Shown here: positions 26,089 to 35,680 of the stretch, in pieces
How positions within the stretch are numbered: position 1 is the stretch's first letter
Layout of the letters: the number at the start of each line of letters is the position of its first letter
NCBI GenBank assembly: GCA_019636095.1
Contig: JAHBYF010000002.1
Coordinates: 609,866-673,865 of the forward strand
Length of the DNA: 64,000 bases
Source: Hyphomonadaceae bacterium
GTDB lineage: Bacteria > Pseudomonadota > Alphaproteobacteria > Caulobacterales > Aquidulcibacteraceae
Reading direction: 5' to 3'
Notes under the pieces: model-generated
What the model was told of the DNA's origin: nothing
Seen by the model: the letters and a program-made list of their open reading frames with translations, nothing else
Database searches by the model: none
Program-made: the position numbers and the translations under genes

Positions 26089-27615
26089 ATGACCGCCGAG
26101 CGCCCCTCCCTCCACTTTCAGACGGCGCCCGGAGACCCGGTGGACAAATGGGATTTTGACGACAAACCGCGCGAAGAATGCGGCGTGTTCGGCGTCTTCG
26201 GTTCTGAGGACGCTTCGGTTCTGACGGCGCTCGGTCTGCACGGCCTGCAACACCGTGGCCAGGAAGGGTGCGGCATCGTCAGCTACGACGGCGCCCAATT
26301 CTACCACGAACGCTACCTCGGACTTGTCGGCGAACATTTCTCCGGCGGCGATCTTCCCCAGCGCATGCCCGGCTCAATGGCCATCGGGCACACGCGCTAC
26401 GCCACCGCCGGCGGCACCATTCTTCGAAACGTCCAACCGCTCTTCGCCGATCTCGCGTTGGGCGGTTTTGCTGTGGCCCACAACGGCAACCTGACCAACG
26501 CCATCGATCTGCGCGAACGCCTCGTTCAGAACGGTTCGATCTTTCAGTCGACTTCGGACACCGAATGCATCCTGCAACTCATCGCGCAGTCGCGGAGGCC
26601 ACGCGTGGTCGAGCGCTTCGTTGAGGCGCTGCACGACATTCAAGGCGCCTTCGCGTTGGTGGCGCTGACCGAGAACATGATGATCGGCGCCCGCGATCCG
26701 ATCGGCATTCGCCCACTCGTGCTCGGCGAGAGCGCCGGCGCGATGATCCTGGCGTCGGAGACCTGCGCGCTGGACATGATCGGCGCCAAGTTCGTCCGCA
26801 CAATCGAACCGGGCGAAGTGGTGGTCATCACCCGCGCCAAGGACGGCAAAGTGGCCGTCGATAGCCACTTCCCGTTCCCGCGCCGCAAAGCGCGGCCGTG
26901 CATATTTGAATTCGTATACTTCGCCCGTCCCGATTCCATCATCGATGGACGCAGCGTCTACGACATCCGCAAGCGCATGGGCCAACGGCTCTCCGAAGAG
27001 ACGGGGGTTGAGGCCGATGTCATCGTGCCCGTACCAGATTCCGGCGTGCCAGCCGCGATGGGTTTTGCCGCCAAGAGCGGCATTCCCTACGAACTCGGCA
27101 TTATCCGCAACCACTATGTCGGTCGCACCTTCATTCAACCGAAGCAAGCGATCCGCGACATGGGCGTGCGCCTTAAGCATTCGGCCAATCGCAGCGTGAT
27201 CAAGGGCAAGCGCGTTGTGCTCGTCGATGACTCGATCGTGCGCGGCACGACGTCTCGAAAGATCGTGCAGATGGTGCGCGACGCCGGGGCGAAGGAAGTT
27301 CACTTCCGCAGCGCTTCACCCCCGATCAAGCACCCGGACTTCTACGGCATCGACATGCCCGCTCTCGCCGAACTGATGGCGGCGCAGATGACGATCGAGG
27401 AAATGCGCAAATCGCTCGCCGTCGATACTCTGGGCTTCCTGTCCGTTGATGGACTCTATTGGGCGATGGGCGAAAAGAAACGCGACGCGACCAATCCGCA
27501 ATTTACCGATCACGCCTTCACTGGCGACTACCCGACGCCGCTGCTTGATCAAGAAAAGGCGGGCGCCGGCCAAGGCGAGCAACTGCCGCTAATCACCGAA
27601 AACGCCGCCGAATGA
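26089..27615 (+). CDS. purF: Amidophosphoribosyltransferase PurF
   Basis: 508 residues. An N-terminal propeptide of about 30 residues precedes the catalytic Cys31 in REECGVFGVFG, which would be exposed by cleavage. Class II glutaminase motifs ALGLHGLQHRGQEG and IGHTRYATAG follow, and the PRPP loop VVLVDDSIVRGTTS is in the C-terminal half. It makes phosphoribosylamine, the first step of purine synthesis. The stop overlaps the next gene's ATG. Confidence 0.97.
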   Translation: MTAERPSLHFQTAPGDPVDKWDFDDKPREECGVFGVFGSEDASVLTALGLHGLQHRGQEGCGIVSYDGAQFYHERYLGLVGEHFSGGDLPQRMPGSMAIGHTRYATAGGTILRNVQPLFADLALGGFAVAHNGNLTNAIDLRERLVQNGSIFQSTSDTECILQLIAQSRRPRVVERFVEALHDIQGAFALVALTENMMIGARDPIGIRPLVLGESAGAMILASETCALDMIGAKFVRTIEPGEVVVITRAKDGKVAVDSHFPFPRRKARPCIFEFVYFARPDSIIDGRSVYDIRKRMGQRLSEETGVEADVIVPVPDSGVPAAMGFAAKSGIPYELGIIRNHYVGRTFIQPKQAIRDMGVRLKHSANRSVIKGKRVVLVDDSIVRGTTSRKIVQMVRDAGAKEVHFRSASPPIKHPDFYGIDMPALAELMAAQMTIEEMRKSLAVDTLGFLSVDGLYWAMGEKKRDATNPQFTDHAFTGDYPTPLLDQEKAGAGQGEQLPLITENAAE

Positions 27616-28328
27616 ACGGCGCACAAGCGAAACGCATCGCGCTCGTCACGGGCGCGTCGCGTGGCATTGGCCGCGCCGTGGCGCTCGAACTGGCGCGACA
27701 GAACTGGCACGTCATCGCCGTCGCCCGCGCGCAGAAGGCGCTTGAAAAGCTCGACGACGACATCCGTGCGCTCGGAAACGGTGAGGCGACGCTGATCCCG
27801 CTTGATCTCAAGGACGGCGGCTCCATCGACCAACTCGCGGCGCCGCTGTTTGAACGCTTCGGAAAACTTGACGGCTTGGCCGCGTGCGCCGGCGTCTTGG
27901 GATCACTGACGCCCGCCCACCAAGCGCCGCCAGCGATCATGGATGAGACCATCCAGATCAACTTCCTCGCCAATCAACGTCTCATTCGCGCCCTCCACCC
28001 GCTGTTGCGTGCGTCTGACGCCGGCCGGGCGGTGTTTCTCACCTCCGGCGCTTCGAAGAACCCGCGCGCCTACTGGGCGCCCTATGCGGCGTCGAAAGCG
28101 GCCCTCGACGCATTGGTGATCTCTTGGGCGGCGGAAGTCGGCAACATCACACCGATGCGCGCCAACCTCTTCAATCCGGGCCCGACGCGCACGACGATGC
28201 GCGCCAAGGCATTCCCCGGCGAAGACCCAATGACGCTGCCGACGCCCGAGGAGGTCGCGCCGAGCATCGTGAAGATGCTCCAGCCCAGCTACACCGAGAA
28301 TGGCGCGTGGGTGCAGTTCGAACGCTGA
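27612..28328 (+). CDS. SDR family oxidoreductase
   Basis: 238 residues. The NAD(P) motif LVTGASRGIGRAVALE is at residues 10-25, CAGVL lies near 92, and the active-site YAASKAALDALV is about 157-168. Substrate unknown; similar to YciK-type reductases. It overlaps purF by four bases (ATGA) and is probably read from the cvpA-purF transcript. Confidence 0.88.
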   Translation: MNGAQAKRIALVTGASRGIGRAVALELARQNWHVIAVARAQKALEKLDDDIRALGNGEATLIPLDLKDGGSIDQLAAPLFERFGKLDGLAACAGVLGSLTPAHQAPPAIMDETIQINFLANQRLIRALHPLLRASDAGRAVFLTSGASKNPRAYWAPYAASKAALDALVISWAAEVGNITPMRANLFNPGPTRTTMRAKAFPGEDPMTLPTPEEVAPSIVKMLQPSYTENGAWVQFER

Positions 28329-29497
28329 GCTACGACGCCATCATTATCGGCGGCGGCGCGGCAGGGCTCTATTGCGCGCTGCACGCAGGGCGACGCGGCA
28401 AGCGCATTCTCGTCATTGAACATAACAACGAGGTCGGCGCGAAAATTCTGATCTCCGGCGGCGGGCGTTGCAACTTCACCAACATCAACGCCTCTGCGGA
28501 TCGTTTCATCTCGGCCAATCCGCACTTTGTCCGATCGGCGCTTGCGCGCCACGCACAGCGTGACTTCATCGCGCTCGTCGAGAAGCACGGCATTCCATAC
28601 TACGAGAAGACGCTCGGTCAGCTCTTCTGCGAAGGCGCCCGCTCCTCGCGACGGATCGTGCAAATGTTGCTAGACGAATGCGCAGCGACGGACGTGACCA
28701 TCAGCACTGCTTGTCATGTCGCAGAGATCACGCGTGCTGATAGCTTTCAGGTCGGGACAAACCACGGTTCGTTTGAGTGCGACGCGCTTATTGTTGCGAC
28801 TGGGGGCTTTCCCATTCCAAAGCTTGGCGCCACCGGATTTGCCTTCGATGTCGCCAAGCAGTTCAACATACCCGTCATAGAGACACGCCCCGCACTCGTG
28901 CCCCTGACGTTCGGCCAAGCTGACCTTGATTGGATGAAGCCGCTCAGCGGCGTCTCAGCGGACGTCACCGCGCGAACGGAAAAAGCAACCTTCCGCGAAG
29001 CCGCACTCTTCACCCATCGCGGCCTCTCGGGCCCCTCTATTCTGCAGATATCCTCGTACTGGCGCCCTGGTCGAACGATCGAGATCGACTGGCTGCCGGA
29101 TGCGACGCCGGATGTGCTCGCCGCGCGCAAACGCGAACGGCCGAAAGCGCAGCTCAAGAGCGTCGTCGCCGAATTGCTCTCCGATCGCGTTGCAACGGCG
29201 CTGAGCGGCGCGTTGCCGGCGGGCGTGATCGGGGACATGAAAGACACCACCCTGATTGACGCAGCGCAGAGACTGAAGGCGTGGCCGCTCGCGCCGATCG
29301 GCACCGAAGGCTACGCCAAGGCCGAGGTGATGGCCGGCGGCATCGACACCAACGCACTCTCGCAACAGAGCATGGAAGCGCGCACCGTGCCTGGCCTCTT
29401 TTTCATCGGAGAAGCCGTCGACGTTACCGGCTGGCTAGGCGGTTACAATTTCCAATGGGCGTGGTCGAGCGGCTGGGCCGCAGCTCAGTCGGTTTGA
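28307..29497 (+). CDS. BaiN/YhiN-like NAD(P)/FAD-dependent oxidoreductase
   Basis: About 396 residues from GTG 28307, overlapping the SDR by 22 bases. A CTG at 28325 sitting on the SDR stop (CTGA) would give a very natural start SYDAIIIGGGAAGLY; no ATG is near. The frame is open from 28124, but that extension shadows the SDR. Motifs: the dinucleotide fold IIIGGGAAGLYCALHAG, ISGGGRCNFTN, and the C-terminal FIGEAVDVTGWLGGYNFQWAW, the HI0933 family signature. It is a flavoprotein; reaction unknown. Confidence 0.88.
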   Translation: MGAVRTLSYDAIIIGGGAAGLYCALHAGRRGKRILVIEHNNEVGAKILISGGGRCNFTNINASADRFISANPHFVRSALARHAQRDFIALVEKHGIPYYEKTLGQLFCEGARSSRRIVQMLLDECAATDVTISTACHVAEITRADSFQVGTNHGSFECDALIVATGGFPIPKLGATGFAFDVAKQFNIPVIETRPALVPLTFGQADLDWMKPLSGVSADVTARTEKATFREAALFTHRGLSGPSILQISSYWRPGRTIEIDWLPDATPDVLAARKRERPKAQLKSVVAELLSDRVATALSGALPAGVIGDMKDTTLIDAAQRLKAWPLAPIGTEGYAKAEVMAGGIDTNALSQQSMEARTVPGLFFIGEAVDVTGWLGGYNFQWAWSSGWAAAQSV

Positions 29498-30015
29498 AGC
29501 CGCTGCGTCGCCCAGGCGATCGGCAACGCCACCAACACAGTGTGGGTGAAAATTGTACCAGGGATCATCCACGGATAATTGGCATCGTAGCGCGGACGAA
29601 TGCTGCTGAACGACTCCTGAAGACGCGGCACAATCTCACTCGCGCTTGCAAAATGACCTGTCGCCGCCGCTGACAACGGCACGACAACGTAGTTCATCGC
29701 AACATAGAGAATGAGCCCATACACCAATCCCCAGAGCACCCAACGCGTCTTTAGTGGCTGAAAGGATTGCGCCGCCACCGCGTACGCCGACGCCATAAGG
29801 GTCGCGATCAAGAAGTGGGTGGCGAGGCCGAGCCCCGCAGAACTCCACCCGCCCGCGCGCGACACTTCGCGACCCAGCCAGCCGCTCGCCACGGATTGGA
29901 GCACCTCCTGAGGCGTTAAGCCGTAACTGAGCGGGCCATAGATCACGAATGCGTAGACAATGTCGAACGCCCCCGCGAGGACGCCACCCAGCAAGATTCC
30001 CCAAAGAAGTCGCAT
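29485..30015 (-). CDS. Hypothetical integral membrane protein
   Basis: 176 residues from the ATG at 30015 (MRLLWGILLGGVLAG); the frame is open to 30162, but the extra N-terminus is polar and unlikely. About four membrane segments: near 3-25, 62-84, 92-115 and 150-170. No family recognised. Its 3' end overlaps the convergent flavoprotein gene by 13 bases. Confidence 0.7.
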   Translation of the reverse strand: MRLLWGILLGGVLAGAFDIVYAFVIYGPLSYGLTPQEVLQSVASGWLGREVSRAGGWSSAGLGLATHFLIATLMASAYAVAAQSFQPLKTRWVLWGLVYGLILYVAMNYVVVPLSAAATGHFASASEIVPRLQESFSSIRPRYDANYPWMIPGTIFTHTVLVALPIAWATQRLQTD

Positions 30016-30118
30016 CGTCAGCTCCCCGAAGCGCTCACCTATGCGCAAGCCAGCGCCGCGCGCTAGCGGAATGCGACTGACTGCGCGATGATAGCGCTCA
30101 GTGCACTGGGGGATGTTG

Positions 30119-30817
30119 ATGCGTTTTGCAGTCTCGCTTGTCGTCGCTTGCTTCCTGTTCACCGCGGAGTCCGCTGCGGCGCAGCAATCAATGTCACCTC
30201 CCCAGGCCGATCAGACGATCGCGCCCAGTCATCTCAGTGCGGCGCGCGACACGTTGAGGGCAATGCTTCTTGATTCAGGAGTTCTCTCCACCGCTTCGCT
30301 TGAGGCGTTTCGCATCGTCACGCCGCAAATACGCAGCCAAATAACCGCCACGCCATTCTTCAATTCGCTTTCGCCGGAGCGTCAACGCGCCGTCTCAACC
30401 TACCTTGAGAATTTCCCGCCTATTGGCCAGCAAGAGACAATGCTCGGCGCGTCAGACGTAATCGAGCAATTTGCGCCGCAACTTGCCCAACTTTTCAGCG
30501 AGGCTGAACTCAGCGACATTTCCGTATTCATGCGCACGCCGGAGGGCCAAGCGTTTTTTATGCGTTCGGTGATGGACGGCGTGAATTCACGCGACACCAG
30601 GTTGGCGGACCTATCGTCGAGTGAGCTTGCGGCATTTGTTCAATTCTCACAGACGCCTGGCGGAGCGGCGTTGAATGAGCGCGCCGACCAACTTGCGCCC
30701 ATCATGCGCAGCGTCGGTGAGGCCGCAACGGGCTCGGTTCGCGTCTCGAACCGCCTACAGCACGATCTCTGCGCTATCTTGGCGGAGCAGTGCCCGGCGC
30801 CCTGGCGCACACTTTAG
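30119..30817 (+). CDS. Exported hypothetical protein, DUF2059-like
   Basis: 232 residues from the ATG at 30119, with a GGGGG tract about seven bases upstream; GTG 30101 and ATG 30113 are in frame but fit less well. Signal peptide MRFAVSLVVACFLFTAESAAAQ. The mature part is helical and polar, with LSEAELSDISVFMRTPEGQAF-like repeats of the DUF2059 type (a weak resemblance). Two cysteines near the C-terminus could pair. Function unknown. It converges with der, overlapping by four bases. Confidence 0.65.
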   Translation: MRFAVSLVVACFLFTAESAAAQQSMSPPQADQTIAPSHLSAARDTLRAMLLDSGVLSTASLEAFRIVTPQIRSQITATPFFNSLSPERQRAVSTYLENFPPIGQQETMLGASDVIEQFAPQLAQLFSEAELSDISVFMRTPEGQAFFMRSVMDGVNSRDTRLADLSSSELAAFVQFSQTPGGAALNERADQLAPIMRSVGEAATGSVRVSNRLQHDLCAILAEQCPAPWRTL

Positions 30818-32154
30818 TCGGCGTCATCGGCGAAAGGGTTCTTACCCGCCTTCACGATCAGGCGGATCGGCGCAGCATGCAGCTCGAACGCCTCGCGCAG
30901 GCCATTGACCAGATAGCGCTTGTAGCTCTCCGGCATTTCCTCAGCGCGCGACGAGATCAGCACGAAGGTTGGCGGGCGCGCTTTGATCTGAGTGAGATAG
31001 CGCGGCTTGATACGTTTGCCGCCAACGGCGGGAGGCGGGTGGCGCGCTATGCTGGCGTAGAGCCATTCATTCAGGTCCTTGGTTTTGACCCGCGCCGTCC
31101 AATCTTCGTGCGCTTCTTCGACCGCGCGCATAAGCCGATCGAGCCCGACCCCAGACTGCGCCGCCACCGTCACCAGCGGCGCTCCCCGGGCTTGCGGTAA
31201 ACTTTCACGCGCAACCAGCTTCAACTCTTCAAAATGCGCTCGCGTATCGTCGATTGTGTCCCACTTTGCCAAGCAAAACACGAGACCGCGGCCCTCGCGC
31301 ACGACGAGATCGGCAATCGAGAGGTCCTGTTTTTCAAACGCTTCATTGGCGTCCATCACCAGTACGCAGATGTCCGCGAATTTGAGCGCATGCAGCGTAT
31401 CACCGACAGACATCCGTTCGAGCTTGGCCTGCACCTTCGCCTTTTTGCGCATGCCAGCGGTGTCGACGAGACGATATTTCTTCCCGCGCCAAGCCCAATC
31501 GATGGAAATGGAATCGCGCGTGATCCCCGCCTCGGGGCCAACAAGAAGCCGGTCCTCCCCGATCAGAGCGTTTACCAGCGTCGACTTGCCCGCATTTGGC
31601 CGGCCTATAATGGCAATGTTGATCGGACGCGCCGCTTTCTCCGCCGCCTCACCTTTATCCTTGTGCTCGTGCGCAACAATCGCTGCGTAAAGCTCAGACA
31701 TCCCCTCGCCGTGCTCAGCCGATAGCGCAATCGGCTCGCCCAAACCGAGCGCGTAGGCTTCCGTCAGACCGACATCGCCAGCGCGGCCCTCGACTTTGTT
31801 CGCCGCCAACACGACAGGTTTGTCGGCCTTGCGCAGCAGCGAGGCGAAGGCTTCATCCAGCGGCAGCACGCCCGCGCGTGCGTCGATCAGAAACAGGATC
31901 ACGTCCGCGTCGCGGATCGCGACCTCGGTTTGCTGACGCATCCGAGATTCGAGCGAGGCGTCTGTCGCATCCTCGAAACCGGCCGTATCGATCAGGACGA
32001 AATCGAGGTCGCCGAGCCGCCCTTTCGCCTCGCGACGGTCACGCGTCACGCCCGGTGTATCGTCAACGATGGCGAGCTTCTTTCCGGCGAGCCGGTTAAA
32101 GAGCGTCGACTTGCCGACGTTTGGCCGCCCGACGATCGCGAGCTTGATCGTCAT
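30814..32154 (-). CDS. der: Ribosome biogenesis GTPase Der (EngA)
   Basis: 446 residues with two GTPase domains: first P-loop GRPNVGKSTLFN and DTAGFED, second P-loop GRPNAGKSTLVN and DTAGMRKKAKV. A KH-like C-terminal domain follows. It acts in 50S subunit assembly. It lies 12 bases after bamB; the yfgM-bamB-der order matches that in E. coli. Confidence 0.97.
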   Translation of the reverse strand: MTIKLAIVGRPNVGKSTLFNRLAGKKLAIVDDTPGVTRDRREAKGRLGDLDFVLIDTAGFEDATDASLESRMRQQTEVAIRDADVILFLIDARAGVLPLDEAFASLLRKADKPVVLAANKVEGRAGDVGLTEAYALGLGEPIALSAEHGEGMSELYAAIVAHEHKDKGEAAEKAARPINIAIIGRPNAGKSTLVNALIGEDRLLVGPEAGITRDSISIDWAWRGKKYRLVDTAGMRKKAKVQAKLERMSVGDTLHALKFADICVLVMDANEAFEKQDLSIADLVVREGRGLVFCLAKWDTIDDTRAHFEELKLVARESLPQARGAPLVTVAAQSGVGLDRLMRAVEEAHEDWTARVKTKDLNEWLYASIARHPPPAVGGKRIKPRYLTQIKARPPTFVLISSRAEEMPESYKRYLVNGLREAFELHAAPIRLIVKAGKNPFADDAD

Positions 32155-32166
32155 GGCTGCACACGA

Positions 32167-33525
32167 TCACCGCAAAACGACGAGACGTGCTTCGTCGGTG
32201 ACGATGTAGACCTGCTCATTGGCGGCGATCGGGGGAATGAACACGGCTTGGCCAACGTCCGTCGAGGCCAGCGTTTGACCGTTCGCGGGAGAAACCGCGA
32301 CCACTTCGCCTTCGGAATTCGCGAGCACCAGGCGTCCGCCGATCAGAACCGGTCCCGTCCAGGCAACGCGGCCTTTGCGTTCGCTCTCATTCCTGAAACG
32401 GCGCAGCTGAACCACCCAATAGACGTTGCCGGTGCGACGATCGAAGGCGGCCAACTCGCCGTCGGTGTTGATGGCGTAAAGCACATCGCCCGCCACCCAC
32501 GGCGTTTGCGTCGAGGCGAATGTGCGCGCCCAAATGCGTTGTCCGCTGCGCAAGTCAATCGCAGCAAGGATGCCGGAATGGCTCGCGGCATAGACAGCGC
32601 CGCCATCGATAACCGGACGACCCGCGATGTCATTGATCGCCGATAGTGAATTGATGTTGCCGGCGCGCGACAGCGAATCCGACCAGAGACGGCGGCCGTT
32701 CGCGGCGAGCAAGGCAACCAGTTCGCCCGAAGCAAACGGCGCGACGACCGTCTCGCCTTCCACGCCGACGCTGGGCGCAGAAAGGATGCGCGCCGGTTCT
32801 GCAATCGCTTGATAGGTCCAACCGATCTCGCCGGTGGCCGCGTCGATCGCGAGAAGCTCGCTATCGTTGGTAATGGCGTAAACGCGATCACCCGCCACTG
32901 TCGGGGCCGATTGGAACGGGGCGTTCGCCCGGGCGCGCCAGATCTCGTTGCCGCTTCCAGCGTCGAGCGCGATGACGAAGCCAAAGCCCGTCGTCACATA
33001 GACGCGCCCCGCGCCAACCGCGAGACCGCCGCCGCGCGCCACGTGATCGTGGCCGTGTGCCGGGCGCACGCGCTCGTTCCAGATGCGATGGCCGTCGCGC
33101 GCGTCAATCGCGTGCACGCGGTGATCGGCATCGAGGAAGTAAAGCGTCCCATTCGAGATGACAGGCGGTGCAGCGATCTGGGCTCGGTTGTTCGAGCCGG
33201 CGCCAAGGTTCGCACGCCAGGCGCGCTCGAGGATGGCCGTGCCTGTCGATTGCGCAGGCGCGTTGTCGGCCGTGCCGCCGGGCTGCGTCCAATCGCTCAC
33301 CGGCATGGCGGGCGGCACCGTTATCGTGCGCGCCGCATACTCCGGACTCGGCGTCAGCGCTTCCTCGCTCGATAGGATCGATTGCCGGCCATCCTGCGGC
33401 GCTGTTTGGGCTGGCGCATCACCGCCATCAAACGGGTTCAGGGCGCTGCCGATGCGGCTCACCGTTGAGCACGCCGACAGCGCGGTAACCGCCGCGATGA
33501 GGGCAATAGGACGCAAAGGCTTCAT
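32167..33525 (-). CDS. bamB: Outer-membrane assembly lipoprotein BamB
   Basis: 452 residues. The lipobox LSAC gives lipidated Cys19. The rest is a PQQ-type beta-propeller with repeated strands such as LYFLDADHRVHAIDARDGH and VYAITNDSELLAIDAATGE. BamB is a scaffold of the BAM complex that folds outer-membrane proteins. Flanked by a YfgM-like gene (four-base overlap) and der. Confidence 0.93.
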   Translation of the reverse strand: MKPLRPIALIAAVTALSACSTVSRIGSALNPFDGGDAPAQTAPQDGRQSILSSEEALTPSPEYAARTITVPPAMPVSDWTQPGGTADNAPAQSTGTAILERAWRANLGAGSNNRAQIAAPPVISNGTLYFLDADHRVHAIDARDGHRIWNERVRPAHGHDHVARGGGLAVGAGRVYVTTGFGFVIALDAGSGNEIWRARANAPFQSAPTVAGDRVYAITNDSELLAIDAATGEIGWTYQAIAEPARILSAPSVGVEGETVVAPFASGELVALLAANGRRLWSDSLSRAGNINSLSAINDIAGRPVIDGGAVYAASHSGILAAIDLRSGQRIWARTFASTQTPWVAGDVLYAINTDGELAAFDRRTGNVYWVVQLRRFRNESERKGRVAWTGPVLIGGRLVLANSEGEVVAVSPANGQTLASTDVGQAVFIPPIAANEQVYIVTDEARLVVLR

Positions 33526-34244
33526 TCGGTTCCTCCTTCGGAAGGCGCAGGCGCTGCTGCGCCATCCGCGGGTGTCTGTGCTGTTTGTGGCGCTGGACCA
33601 AGAACATCGAGTGCAACGCGTGCGCGTTGACGCAACGTGTCCGGCGCACCGAGCGCGAGTTCCATCTGCTCAAATGTCTGGCGCGCGAGATCTGTCTCGC
33701 CGGCTTTCCAGGCCTCCACCGCCAGCAATTCTTTGGCGAGGTAGGAAACGCTGCTGTCGGAGTCGATCAGTGGCTGCAGCCGTGTGCGCAATGTCGGAAA
33801 ATCTTGCGTATCCGCCGCTATGTAGGCCGCACGAATTTGCGCGCTTTCCCGCATGATCCGATCCGGCGCAATTTCGGCTGCTGCATCGAAACCTGCGATG
33901 GCGCCTTCCATGTCGCCTTCCTGCACAAGGATCGCAGCGTGCTCCATGCGCGCCATAGCGCGATAGACGCGCGGACCTTCATTCGAAAGGCGTTCGAATT
34001 CCGCCTTCGCCTCTGTGAGGTTGCCTTGTTGAAAAAGCTCCTGCGCAGCGGCGTATTGCTCAGCATGACGGCGCGAGGCGTCCACTTGGTAGGCTCTCCA
34101 GCCTTGCCAGCCGCCAATTCCGATCAACAGCGCGATGAACGCACCGAGAATCCAGGGCCCATACTTGCGCGCGATCGACACCGCCTGCTCACGGCGCAGC
34201 CCCTCGTCCACTTCATTGACAAAACTATCGGTTTCGTTGGTCAC
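33522..34244 (-). CDS. YfgM-like TPR protein, membrane anchored
   Basis: 240 residues. A cytoplasmic N-terminus (VNEVDEGLRREQAVSIARKYG) is followed by one membrane helix (about 31-52) and a periplasmic helical region with TPR-like repeats (AAAQELFQQGNLTEAKAEFE), ending in an Ala/Pro-rich tail. This matches the YfgM/ancillary SecYEG translocon family. Its position directly upstream of bamB supports the call. Confidence 0.82.
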   Translation of the reverse strand: MTNETDSFVNEVDEGLRREQAVSIARKYGPWILGAFIALLIGIGGWQGWRAYQVDASRRHAEQYAAAQELFQQGNLTEAKAEFERLSNEGPRVYRAMARMEHAAILVQEGDMEGAIAGFDAAAEIAPDRIMRESAQIRAAYIAADTQDFPTLRTRLQPLIDSDSSVSYLAKELLAVEAWKAGETDLARQTFEQMELALGAPDTLRQRARVALDVLGPAPQTAQTPADGAAAPAPSEGGTE

Positions 34245-34301
34245 ACGCCGTTCCTGACCGCATGGGCCGGAAAGGCCCGTCCCCCTAAAATCGGCGGCAA
34301 G

Positions 34302-35171
34302 CTAGCCGCGCTCGCCGTCCCCGGCAACGCGCGGGCGCCGCGCTTTTCCGCCGCCCAGCACATAGGTCTCGGCTGCGGCAGGAAAACGGCGGGCTTTGAC
34401 GTCGGCGGCGTAATTGGCCGCCGCCTTCCCGATCTCAGCCTTCAGATTGGCGTACCGGCGGACAAATTTCGGGGTCCAATCGAATAGGCCCAAGAGGTCG
34501 TCGGTGACCAGGATTTGGCCGTCACACTGGGCGGAGGCGCCGATGCCGATTGTAGGGGCCTTCACGGCCGCGGTTATTTCGGGAGCGAGTGTTTCATCGA
34601 CGCCCTCAACCACAATCGCGAAAGCGCCCGCCGCGTCGGCGGCGCGGGCTTCGGCGAGGACCTGGGCACGCTCTTCCTTGGTGCGCCCCTTGGCGCGGAA
34701 CTTTCCGTCTGCGTTGACCGCCTGCGGCCGCAGCCCGACATGCCCCATCACAGGAATGCCGCGCTGCACCATATAAGCGATCGTCTCGCCCACATAGGTG
34801 CCGGCTTCGACCTTGACCGCCTGCGCGCCAGTCTCCTTCAGGATGCGGGTCGCATTTGCGAAAGCCTGCTCGGCGCCAGCCTCATAGGATCCAAAGGGCA
34901 TGTCCACGACCACGAGCGCGCGCTTCGACCCGCGCATCACGGCTTGGGCATGCATAATCATCATGTCGAGTGTAACACCCACAGTGTTGGGCAAGCCGTG
35001 CACGACCATGCCAACGCTGTCGCCCACTAACAGCACGTCGCAATGCTCATCGAGAATTTCCGCGACAGGCGCGGTGTAGGCGGTCAAGCACACGATCGGA
35101 TCCCCACCCTTGCGGGCGCGAATATCCGGCGCGCTTTGGCGGCGAATGGGCGCTTCGACGTGACGGGACAT
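34302..35171 (-). CDS. panB: 3-methyl-2-oxobutanoate hydroxymethyltransferase PanB
   Basis: 289 residues. [24 protein letters not shown] and PFGSYEAG are diagnostic, followed by [17 protein letters not shown] and [15 protein letters not shown]. It makes ketopantoate in pantothenate and CoA synthesis. It is followed by the YfgM-like gene after 57 bases. panC is not in the window. Confidence 0.96.
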   Translation of the reverse strand: MSRHVEAPIRRQSAPDIRARKGGDPIVCLTAYTAPVAEILDEHCDVLLVGDSVGMVVHGLPNTVGVTLDMMIMHAQAVMRGSKRALVVVDMPFGSYEAGAEQAFANATRILKETGAQAVKVEAGTYVGETIAYMVQRGIPVMGHVGLRPQAVNADGKFRAKGRTKEERAQVLAEARAADAAGAFAIVVEGVDETLAPEITAAVKAPTIGIGASAQCDGQILVTDDLLGLFDWTPKFVRRYANLKAEIGKAAANYAADVKARRFPAAAETYVLGGGKARRPRVAGDGERG

Positions 35172-35240
35172 GGTGGCCTCGCTGCTAGCGCAGCGTCATA
35201 GCCTTTGCTGCAGTGCAGCGCCAGCACCGAGGCCAGAAAC

Positions 35241-35267
35241 GCGAAAGGCGGCCCTCGCGAGCCGCCC
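35241..35267 (-). terminator. Probable terminator after the sigma-factor unit
   Basis: GGCGGC (35247-35252) and GCCGCC (35261-35266) form a stem with the self-complementary CTCGCGAG nearby. Read on the minus strand the stem is followed by TTTCGCG. It lies 24 bases past the stop of the 129-residue gene and before panB. Confidence 0.6.
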
Positions 35268-35290
35268 TCGGAATCTCTAAGCCTGGAGCC

Positions 35291-35680
35291 TCAGTCCTGT
35301 GACGCCCGATAAGCGACTGCGCCGCCGGCCAAAACGCCCGTCAGCAGCAGGATTTGCGTCAAACCCGCGCCCATCGACTGCAGGAAGTTTTGCGCCGCTG
35401 CGCCAGCGTCCGGTTGTGCACTCACCGCAGCGTGCGCACGCGCAATTTCCAGACCCACCGACGCCATGATTTCCTGACCGAACGCACCGACCAGCGTGTA
35501 GAGGCCCCACGACACCGCGGCAGCGCCAATAGTAACGGCGCCCAACTGCATGTAGCCGCGCACCTTCAGGCCAGCCTCGCGCTGCGCCACCGAGTGGGTG
35601 ACGTTAACGACGAACCCGTCATCTGCAGGTTCATGAGCTTCCGCGAAGGAGCGCTTCAACAGGGCGTCGAAGTCAGTCAT
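35291..35680 (-). CDS. Membrane protein linked to an ECF sigma factor, candidate anti-sigma
   Basis: 129 residues. The N-terminal cytoplasmic part (MTDFDALLKRSFAEAHEPADD) is followed by two membrane segments, about 46-66 and 105-125. It overlaps the upstream ECF sigma-factor gene by four bases, the usual place for an anti-sigma factor. No zinc-binding anti-sigma HxxxCxxC motif is present. The anti-sigma role is inferred from context only. Confidence 0.7.
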   Translation of the reverse strand: MTDFDALLKRSFAEAHEPADDGFVVNVTHSVAQREAGLKVRGYMQLGAVTIGAAAVSWGLYTLVGAFGQEIMASVGLEIARAHAAVSAQPDAGAAAQNFLQSMGAGLTQILLLTGVLAGGAVAYRASQD

